Positions 7,459 through 13,140 of a stretch of 13,140 nucleotides of DNA are shown one piece after another. The DNA lies in assembly GCA_003519545.1 (NCBI GenBank), contig DOWN01000288.1, positions 1-13,140 on the forward strand, given 5' to 3'. The translations under genes were made by a program, and so were the position numbers. Each line of letters starts with the position of its first letter. Position 1 is the stretch's first letter. The notes under the pieces are model-generated. The model saw nothing but the letters and a program-made list of their open reading frames with translations. It ran no database searches and was not told the DNA's origin. Source of the stretch: Bacteroidota bacterium. Its GTDB lineage: Bacteria > Bacteroidota > Ignavibacteria > Tepidaquicellales > Tepidaquicellaceae.

Positions 7459-7495
7459 AAAAAACCCTGACCGGTATTCCGGTCAGGGTTTTTTT
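7459..7495. terminator. Bidirectional rho-independent terminator between converging genes
   Basis: A near-perfect 16-bp stem (AAAAAACCCTGACCGG at 7459-7474; CCGGTCAGGGTTTTTT at 7479-7494) with a TATT loop is flanked by A-rich and T-rich arms. It therefore reads as a terminator on both strands. It serves the + strand T9SS gene ending at 7441 and the - strand subtilisin gene ending at 7518. Confidence 0.95.
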
Positions 7496-7517
7496 ATGTC
7501 TTTTATTTACTTCCCTA

Positions 7518-10500
7518 TTACTTCACTAATATCATTCTTTTTACGTTTACATATTCACTTGCTTCTATTCTGTAGAAGTATGCACCTGATGCTAAATTGT
7601 TTCCATTAAATTCGATTGAATAATATCCGGGTGCTTTAGTTTCATTAACTAACTGAGCAACTAATTTACCTGTAATATCATATACATTCAATTTTACAAA
7701 TCCTGCTTTAGGAATGCTGTAGTTAATTCTTGTTACAGGATTGAATGGATTCGGATAGTTCTGAGATAAATCATAAACAGTAGGTACAGACAATGGATTT
7801 TCAATATTAGTAGGTGTAATCTGATCTACATAATCCAAAGCCGCATTTAATAACCTTCTCTGCGGTGATCCGCTTGCACCACCGTTTGCATTTTTAAGTG
7901 ACTCGAAATCAACGCCGAAAGTAGCAACATTAAAATTATTTGCCATTCTTCCTACACCGTTGTAATTTCCTGGTACTCTTGTGAATTCATATAAATATGA
8001 TAAACTCGGAACAGTTGATTTTGCTAATACATCAGGCCATGGACCTGAAGTGGAATCTTTCAGTCCCGGATTTACAACTACACCTCTTAAACCTTCAGGA
8101 CCGGTAGATCCTGTTGGTCTGTCAGAAATCCAAGTCCAACCGAGTGTATTTGAAACGTAATCTAAATCATAATAAGTTGATGCTGCTCTTCCCCAGTGAT
8201 AACCGACATCTTCAGCAAAAATAATCAGTTTTGATTTTGTTGAGATTGAAGTTCCGCCGGATGAAAGATATGCTTTTAAAGAATCTTTAGTTCTGTTAGA
8301 CGCAACAGAAGTTCCTTCACCTAATAGAATAACTTTTTTATATCCTCTGAATGAAATTACATTTGTGCTTGTATTTGAACCTCTGTTAAATAAATCAAAT
8401 GTTACATTTCTTGAATTCAATCCTGCAAGAATAGAATCTCTTGAGATTCTGCAATTCGCAACTGTTGAATCATAAACAACAATTACATCACCTTTAGATT
8501 GTCTTCTTAATGTAATGTTAAAAGTTTGATTTGATGCTGCAGAGTCTGTAGCACTTCTGAATGCATAAACTCTCCATTGACCTGTAATAGAATCACCCGG
8601 ATTTAATCCTAATGAACCTAAAATACCGTCAAGATTTGAATTTACTAAAGTCAGATTTGAATCAAAACCATTATTGTTTGACAATACACTTAATAAAGGT
8701 GCACCTGCAAAATTAGGAGAATCAAACATCCATTTATAATAAGCACCGTCACCTGATTTTGACCAGTTAATATTTATATTAGAATTATTAAATACTGATG
8801 TAATTACAGTTGTATTAGTAGGAGGATTTAAAAGATTTACAGGAGTATTATTCACTGTTCCTCTTCTAAGTGTGATTGCTCTTGGTCCGTTTGTTGCTTT
8901 TATAGAATCTGTGGAAGCATTTCTGAATGCCCATACATCCCATTGACCAACTAATTGACCACCTTGCATAACACCTAATCCTGATAATAAAACATCAAGT
9001 TGACCTGAAGTTATGTTTAAACTATTTGATGTAGTTTGAATTACAATCTGTCTGTTAGTAGCATTAGGTGAACCGAAAATGAATTTGTAATATGCACCTG
9101 TTGCTGAAGTATCCCAACCGATATTAAATACAGTTGAACCACCCGGTACGGAAGTTAACATAGTTCCTGCTGCAGGAGTCTGAACGTTGAATGAATTTAA
9201 CGGATAGTTTGCAATTCTTCTGAATGCAGCCATTAAATCAATCATTCCTCTTCCGTATGTATTATCTTCACCTGCAGTTCCTAAGTCAGTTGCAGTTGAA
9301 AATAATATTGCTTTAATCTGTTTACCTGTAAGATTTGGAGCAACTTGTTTTAATAAAGCAATAGAACCTCCGACGTGAGGAGATGCCATTGATGTACCGC
9401 TATTATTTCCGTAGTTATTATTAGGAATTGTTGAACGCACATTATTTCCCGGTGCTACAACTTCAGGTTTGATAGCAAGAGTTCCTGTTCCACCGCATGT
9501 AGAAGGTCCACGGCTTGAGAAACTTGCAATTGGCCATCCGTTGATATTTCCATCAACAGCACCGACAGCAAATATATGAACAGAATCAATATTCATATTT
9601 TTTGGAGGTGTAATTGTTGATGCATTTGGTCCGCTGTTACCTGCAGAAAAACAAACACCGATACCGACTGCTTCAACTGCTGATAATGTTAGATTATAAA
9701 TATTATTTACATCACATTGATTTCCTGCATTCGGATCCTGCCAAGAACAACTGATAGCATCAGGATAATCCATAGTAGCGATGTTACTGTCAGGATTCAT
9801 AGCCCATTGAAATGAAGCAATATTCATTGATGGATATGATGCACCGGGACAGTCAGTAACGCCTGCTGCCATCCATCTTGCATCAATCGCCACACCCACA
9901 GTATCACTTGGGCCTCTACCGGTCATAATACCGATAGTATGTGTTCCGTGTGATCCGCAGTCAAATGGAAACTGTGAAAACGGTGAAATCGGATCGAACC
10001 ATGCATGATACCAAGGACGACCGTTATTTCCCCACCATCTTGAACCTAATGCAATGTGATTTCCATCAACACCACCATCAATGTTCATAACAGTTCTTCC
10101 TGCTCCTGTATATCCCATTCTCCATAGAGAATCAGCTTTGATTGCTCTTAGACCATTCTCAATTGATTCAGTTGGAGTATTTGATATTTCATAAGTATCT
10201 GACATTGGTTTATCATTAAAACTCAATTCATCATAATCCATAAATGAAATTTCAGTCCTTCTTGATAAGGCATTTAAAACTTCATTAGTAGCATCTATAT
10301 AAAACATATTAGTGATCCAGAAAGCGATATACTCTCTAACTTTTCCAAGTTTTTTCTGCTCTTCAAGATAAGCAATTATCGGTCCTTGAGTTGAATTTGC
10401 CTTATTTTGAAGAGTAGTGATCACGATTTTTTGCCTGTCGAGCAGATTCACGTTTTGAGCGTATAACTGCTGATCAATAGCATAAATATCAACTACATCT

Positions 10501-10640
10501 TTCATTAATACAAGTGTCCTTGTATATTCAAAAGGGTTCATTGATGACATTCTTTGTTTTAATCGGTTGGAAACAATTGCATCAGAAAATGCTTCACCAC
10601 TGAATAAAACTAAGAACATTAAAATGAATAATTTTTTCAT
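7518..10640 (-). CDS. Secreted multidomain subtilisin-like (S8) serine protease with T9SS sorting domain
   Basis: A 1040-residue extracellular protease. A signal peptide (about 1-19) is followed by a propeptide-like region (about 20-165). The S8 catalytic domain (about 170-475) is complete: D188 in NIDGGVDGNH, H231 in GSHGTHT, oxyanion N335 in SAGNSGPN and S417 in SGTSMASPH. The GNNGRPWYHAWFD insert after the Asp motif resembles bacillopeptidase F-type subtilases. Two tandem beta-sandwich repeats follow (about 482-590 and 598-710), each with an AYYK(F/W)xF motif, a W-x-V-(W/Y)-A-F-R motif and an ITLRR end; they are reminiscent of SusE-like or Fn3-like modules. Residues from D718 to about 930 (VIVVYDS, KVILLGEGTS, KLIIFAEDVGYHWGR) look Rossmann or glutamine-amidotransferase-like. 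The T9SS sorting domain begins near 955, with NYPNPFNP from N961. The start has only a poorly spaced AGGGAA. It is probably the last gene of a three-gene unit. Confidence 0.94.
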   Translation of the reverse strand: MKKLFILMFLVLFSGEAFSDAIVSNRLKQRMSSMNPFEYTRTLVLMKDVVDIYAIDQQLYAQNVNLLDRQKIVITTLQNKANSTQGPIIAYLEEQKKLGKVREYIAFWITNMFYIDATNEVLNALSRRTEISFMDYDELSFNDKPMSDTYEISNTPTESIENGLRAIKADSLWRMGYTGAGRTVMNIDGGVDGNHIALGSRWWGNNGRPWYHAWFDPISPFSQFPFDCGSHGTHTIGIMTGRGPSDTVGVAIDARWMAAGVTDCPGASYPSMNIASFQWAMNPDSNIATMDYPDAISCSWQDPNAGNQCDVNNIYNLTLSAVEAVGIGVCFSAGNSGPNASTITPPKNMNIDSVHIFAVGAVDGNINGWPIASFSSRGPSTCGGTGTLAIKPEVVAPGNNVRSTIPNNNYGNNSGTSMASPHVGGSIALLKQVAPNLTGKQIKAILFSTATDLGTAGEDNTYGRGMIDLMAAFRRIANYPLNSFNVQTPAAGTMLTSVPGGSTVFNIGWDTSATGAYYKFIFGSPNATNRQIVIQTTSNSLNITSGQLDVLLSGLGVMQGGQLVGQWDVWAFRNASTDSIKATNGPRAITLRRGTVNNTPVNLLNPPTNTTVITSVFNNSNININWSKSGDGAYYKWMFDSPNFAGAPLLSVLSNNNGFDSNLTLVNSNLDGILGSLGLNPGDSITGQWRVYAFRSATDSAASNQTFNITLRRQSKGDVIVVYDSTVANCRISRDSILAGLNSRNVTFDLFNRGSNTSTNVISFRGYKKVILLGEGTSVASNRTKDSLKAYLSSGGTSISTKSKLIIFAEDVGYHWGRAASTYYDLDYVSNTLGWTWISDRPTGSTGPEGLRGVVVNPGLKDSTSGPWPDVLAKSTVPSLSYLYEFTRVPGNYNGVGRMANNFNVATFGVDFESLKNANGGASGSPQRRLLNAALDYVDQITPTNIENPLSVPTVYDLSQNYPNPFNPVTRINYSIPKAGFVKLNVYDITGKLVAQLVNETKAPGYYSIEFNGNNLASGAYFYRIEASEYVNVKRMILVK

Positions 10641-10693
10641 TTCCCTGTGTTTTATTTATTTGGTTAAAAAAAATTTATTTTTGTTTAAAAATA

Positions 10694-12187
10694 TCAATAA
10701 TATGGTAAAATTACAATACCTGCCGGAAACGAAGCCATTTCTAATTTTTCAGGCATTAAAGTTAAATCAGACATTCTAATCATTCTTGATACTCCTGGTC
10801 TGAATGAACCAATTGTCGGATGATGTCCGTCAAAACCAATCAATGTTTCACAGGCTATCACTGCATATTGACCATCTGCAGTGAAGTCAACACCATGAGG
10901 TTGAATTCCTGCCGAATCAATTGTTTTAATTACATTTAAACCGGTTGAATTAATAATTGACACCGTATTGGAATTTCTGTTGCATACAAAAACATAATTA
11001 CCATCACGTGAAAATTTTAATAACAATGGGTTATCCCCTACCGTTATATTTTGAATATATGCAAGAGTATTAGCGTCGAAAACTTTTACAACATCAGGAT
11101 TAGTATTTCCGGAAGGACCAACGCAAGATACAAATAATTTTGAATTATCGGGAGAGATTGCAATTTGATATGGTCTGTATTGACCTGTTCCATTTCCGTT
11201 CGGAGGGACACCCGGACCAATCGGAACCATATTTTCAATTTCAAAAGTTGATAAATCTATTTTGAATAAATACTCCCCTATTTGTGATGCAACATATAAA
11301 AATTGATTATTTGAAGACATAGCCATACCGTGAGGTGCATTCATTCTTTGATCAGTTACTGTATCAATAATTGCAAGAGTATTCGCATTAAATTTTTTAA
11401 CTCTTCTTTCAGTTCCGGAAGCATCAAAGTTTGAGACATATCCGAATTGATTTGAATAATCTATTACAATATGAGCAGGGTTAAGCCCGGCTTGTTGTCT
11501 TCCGGTTTGCTGATAGTTATATGCATTATATTTTTCGATATATCCTTCCTGAATTAAAGAAACATAAATACTTTGACCTGCAGGGTCTGAGGTAACATAA
11601 TGCGGAGCATCGAGTGATTGAGTTCTTCCGCCAACAGGAATCAATCGGGTAACTAATTTTTTTGCAGGATCTACAACAGCAATTAAATCAGATGCCTGAT
11701 TAGTTATAAAGCAAGGAACTGAAATTGAATTAAACGCGGTTTCACCGTTTTTATTAGCAGCACCGTTATCAATCCAAGTTTTTAGTTGAGATACTTTATC
11801 AGCCGGCATTTTATGAATACTCGGTAATAAGTCAACGACAGGTGCAAAATTAGTATCAGAATTTACAACAAAAATTAAATGAGACCAAAAGCCGTTAAAA
11901 GGAATTATCATAGTTCCCTGTGAAGAACCGTTCATAGCATTATTCCAGTTAACCAAATCCAAACCGCCTGCCCGCGATTCTGAATTATGACAAGCAACTG
12001 ACGCACAGGTATTATTTGAAGCATTATAAGGTGTATTGAATAATTCTTCTATTTCCGGAGGAAAAGTACTTGTTTCAGGATTTACAAATGATTGTTCACA
12101 TGAACTGAAGAACATTGGAATACATAACACAAAACTTAAACAAAATAAAACAATAAAAATATTTTTTAATCTATTGAAGAATAACAT
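10694..12187 (-). CDS. Lipoprotein with CX4CH cytochrome c-like domain and YVTN/YncE-type beta-propeller
   Basis: A 497-residue envelope lipoprotein. The signal peptide ends in FFSSC, with C30 as the likely lipidated residue; the -3 Phe makes the lipobox imperfect. Residues about 45-140 look like a small cytochrome c domain: C61-ASVA-C66-H67 is a CX4CH variant of the heme-attachment motif, M127 in IHKMPADK is a candidate distal ligand, and LKTWIDNGA is the typical closing helix. From about 158 to 480 there are repeated blades with P-x-x-(I/V)-x-x-S-x-(D/N) and (L/I/V)-(Y/F)-V-(S/A) motifs, as in YVTN/YncE seven-bladed propellers. Four blades carry a His after the blade-opening Pro (H196, H239, H286, H431). 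An electron-transfer or sensor role is inferred; heme binding is unproven. The subtilisin gene starts 53 bp downstream and the thioesterase gene ends 47 bp upstream, both on the same strand. Confidence 0.86.
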   Translation of the reverse strand: MLFFNRLKNIFIVLFCLSFVLCIPMFFSSCEQSFVNPETSTFPPEIEELFNTPYNASNNTCASVACHNSESRAGGLDLVNWNNAMNGSSQGTMIIPFNGFWSHLIFVVNSDTNFAPVVDLLPSIHKMPADKVSQLKTWIDNGAANKNGETAFNSISVPCFITNQASDLIAVVDPAKKLVTRLIPVGGRTQSLDAPHYVTSDPAGQSIYVSLIQEGYIEKYNAYNYQQTGRQQAGLNPAHIVIDYSNQFGYVSNFDASGTERRVKKFNANTLAIIDTVTDQRMNAPHGMAMSSNNQFLYVASQIGEYLFKIDLSTFEIENMVPIGPGVPPNGNGTGQYRPYQIAISPDNSKLFVSCVGPSGNTNPDVVKVFDANTLAYIQNITVGDNPLLLKFSRDGNYVFVCNRNSNTVSIINSTGLNVIKTIDSAGIQPHGVDFTADGQYAVIACETLIGFDGHHPTIGSFRPGVSRMIRMSDLTLMPEKLEMASFPAGIVILPYY

Positions 12188-12234
12188 ATATAAAGTGATT
12201 TTAGAAACTTTGTTATTTAAATATTTAATTTTAA

Positions 12235-12681
12235 TCAGGTTTTTAAGATTAATTCTTTTTCGAAATTTTTAACTTCATTGATAAATTTAGAATCTATTTT
12301 TTCAGGAGTATTAGTTTTTGAATTCAGATTAACGAGTATTCCTGAACATTGACAGATTGTTTGCTTATTGAGATTTTTTATTATTAACTGTTCAAAACAA
12401 AAGGAAGAGTTTTTAATCCAGGAAATTTTTGTGTGGACATCTAATAATTCATCCAAATAAGAAGGGATAAAATAATCAATTTCGTTTCTTGCGACGACAA
12501 CTTTCATACCGTCGGAAAAAACACCGTCCGGTCTGAGATGAATTCCAAAATTTCTTCTGTATTCAATTCTGCCGGTTTCAAAGTATTGTAAGTACACAGC
12601 ATTGTGAACGATTCCTTGCGAATCAACTTCAAATGACCTTACTCTTAACTGTATTGAATGTTTAAAATCTTTAATTTCCAA
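12235..12681 (-). CDS. Acyl-CoA thioesterase of the 4HBT (hotdog) family, YbgC-like
   Basis: A cytoplasmic enzyme expected to hydrolyse acyl-CoA thioesters to free acid and CoA. Its 148 residues match the 4-hydroxybenzoyl-CoA thioesterase/YbgC size. The signature VDSQGIVHNAVYLQYFETGR places the catalytic Asp at D20 and H26 in the canonical D-x-x-G-x-V-H-x-x-x-Y pattern. FIPSYLDELLDVHTKI is the conserved central strand region. The start codon is TTG at 12681: no ATG lies between it and the in-frame stop TAA at 12691-12693, and the next internal Met is past the active-site motif. No clear Shine-Dalgarno is seen. It reads in the same direction as the propeller lipoprotein, 47 bp away. The substrate chain length cannot be told, and the link to its secreted neighbours may be only positional. 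Confidence 0.9.
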   Translation of the reverse strand: MEIKDFKHSIQLRVRSFEVDSQGIVHNAVYLQYFETGRIEYRRNFGIHLRPDGVFSDGMKVVVARNEIDYFIPSYLDELLDVHTKISWIKNSSFCFEQLIIKNLNKQTICQCSGILVNLNSKTNTPEKIDSKFINEVKNFEKELILKT

Positions 12682-12780
12682 CTTAAAATCTTACAAGTTT
12701 AAGTTTAAAAAAGAATATAAAAAAGGAAAAAGGAATGAGTGAAATCGCCATTAAATAAGATGATTGCGAAATAATTTTTT

Positions 12781-12820
12781 TGGTAAGAAATGGTAAAGAA
12801 ACGGTCAAGGAATGGTAAGG
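12781..12820 (+). repeat. Four degenerate direct repeats of about 10-11 bp
   Basis: The units are TGGTAAGAAA, TGGTAAAGAAA, CGGTCAAGGAA and a partial TGGTAAGG, directly adjacent. The shared core is (T/C)GGT(A/C)A. It could be a binding array for a regulator or a slippage-derived simple repeat; nothing in the sequence decides. Confidence 0.55.
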
Positions 12821-12902
12821 TTTTTAAATAGAAATTTTTAGTAATTGTGTGCTTGAATAAAATATATGCAAGTATGTAAAGAACGATTGAGGGTTTTTAT
12901 CG

Positions 12903-12920
12903 CCCTTATAAATATAAGGG
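12903..12920. repeat. Perfect 18-bp palindrome (8-bp arms, 2-base centre)
   Basis: CCCTTATA at 12903-12910 and TATAAGGG at 12913-12920 flank AA. A further AGGG at 12890-12893 could pair with the left arm instead, giving two alternative hairpins. The lack of a real T-tract on either side argues against a simple terminator. An operator or regulatory hairpin is possible. Confidence 0.5.
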
Positions 12921-12979
12921 TATTATTTTAAATGTAAAAGTCAATAAAATTAAAATAACTTTATGAGTTAAACTAAACT

Positions 12980-13105
12980 TTAAGGTTTATAATTATGTTC
13001 ATCGGAATCTTCTAATTGAAATATTAATTCTACAGATGACTTAAAAACTTTCGCTATTTTTCAGGCAAGAAATGTAGATGGAACGAATTTGTTTGATTCA
13101 ATTGA
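12980..13105 (-). pseudogene. Degraded C-terminal fragment of an XRE-family helix-turn-helix regulator
   Basis: Read on the - strand from 13105, the translation is SIESNKFVPSTFLA, an in-frame TGA at 13061-13063, then KIAKVFKSSVELIFQLEDSD and EHNYKP before TAA at 12980-12982. This closely fits the C-terminal part of short XRE-family (Cro/CI-like) repressors: end of the recognition helix (SIE-x-x-K-x-x-PS), then LA-(L)-KIAKVF-x-x-SVE-x-IFQLED. The TGA sits exactly where the family has a hydrophobic residue, usually Leu. Upstream of the serine codon the frame runs into an A5 run and another stop, and the expected first helices are not visible in the 35 bases left in the window. It therefore appears to be a nonfunctional remnant, although the rest of the gene would lie beyond the window edge. 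Confidence 0.72.
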
Positions 13106-13140
13106 TTTTTACATTTTATCATATTTAATAGATATTAAGT

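Larger units (their letters stand above)
12694..12979. other. Non-coding stretch with short repeats and a palindrome
   Basis: No gene-length reading frame with coding character is visible on either strand. The stretch is very AT-rich. It holds an A/G-rich tract (about 12705-12736), a four-unit degenerate direct repeat at 12781-12820 and a perfect palindrome at 12903-12920. It probably includes the promoter of the thioesterase gene on the - strand, but I cannot point to convincing promoter elements. Confidence 0.6.

Noticed and set aside
10567..10779. + strand frame spanning the gap between subtilisin and propeller genes
   Set aside because: It is antisense to the ends of both genes and AT-driven, with no motif.
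12036..12272. + strand frame rich in Leu, Ile and Phe that looks like a membrane peptide
   Set aside because: It is antisense to the signal peptide of the propeller lipoprotein; AT-rich antisense sequence readily gives hydrophobic peptides.
12735..12758. A seven-codon frame (MSEIAIK) after an AAAAAGGA-like site
   Set aside because: Too short to support, no neighbouring gene it could lead, and purine runs are common in this AT-rich spacer.

Overview
The window comes from a low-GC (roughly one third G+C by eye), Gram-negative member of the Bacteroidota/Chlorobiota/Ignavibacteriota group. The main evidence is three proteins that end in a type IX secretion system (T9SS) type A sorting domain with the NYPNPFNP-type motif and a final lysine. 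This version of the motif is common in Ignavibacteria and their relatives. Lipoprotein signal peptides, few clear Shine-Dalgarno sequences and AT-rich spacers fit the same group. The genus cannot be fixed from sequence alone.

Left block, all on the + strand (68-7441). It starts with a PfkB/ribokinase-family sugar or nucleoside kinase, followed by a large lipoprotein that I read as a clan CD (caspase/gingipain-fold) cysteine peptidase with a C-terminal jelly-roll-like domain. A strong terminator follows, and a small unknown lipoprotein begins almost on its U-tract. Then come recO (recombination repair), an HtrA/DegQ-type periplasmic serine protease with two PDZ domains, and a second terminator. 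The block ends with two T9SS-exported proteins, one of which is little more than a signal peptide joined to a sorting domain. A bidirectional terminator (7459-7495) closes the block against the converging genes.

Right block, all on the - strand (12681 to 7518), read in the order: 4HBT-fold acyl-CoA thioesterase (TTG start), lipoprotein with a CX4CH cytochrome c-like domain fused to a YVTN-type beta-propeller, then a 1040-residue secreted subtilisin (S8) with two tandem beta-sandwich repeats, a Rossmann/GATase-like domain and a T9SS sorting domain. Gaps of about 50 bp make this a plausible operon.

Right edge (12682-13140). No intact gene is visible here. It holds a short degenerate direct-repeat tract, an 18-bp perfect palindrome and, on the - strand, what appears to be the broken C-terminal part of an XRE-family helix-turn-helix regulator with an in-frame stop.

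The shared theme is the cell envelope and secretion: three proteases of different clans, three T9SS cargoes and three lipoproteins. I see no CRISPR, insertion sequence, tRNA or rRNA, and no clear multi-gene defence system. The most unusual items are the caspase-like lipoprotein, the cargo-less T9SS protein, the CX4CH propeller lipoprotein and the decayed XRE gene.
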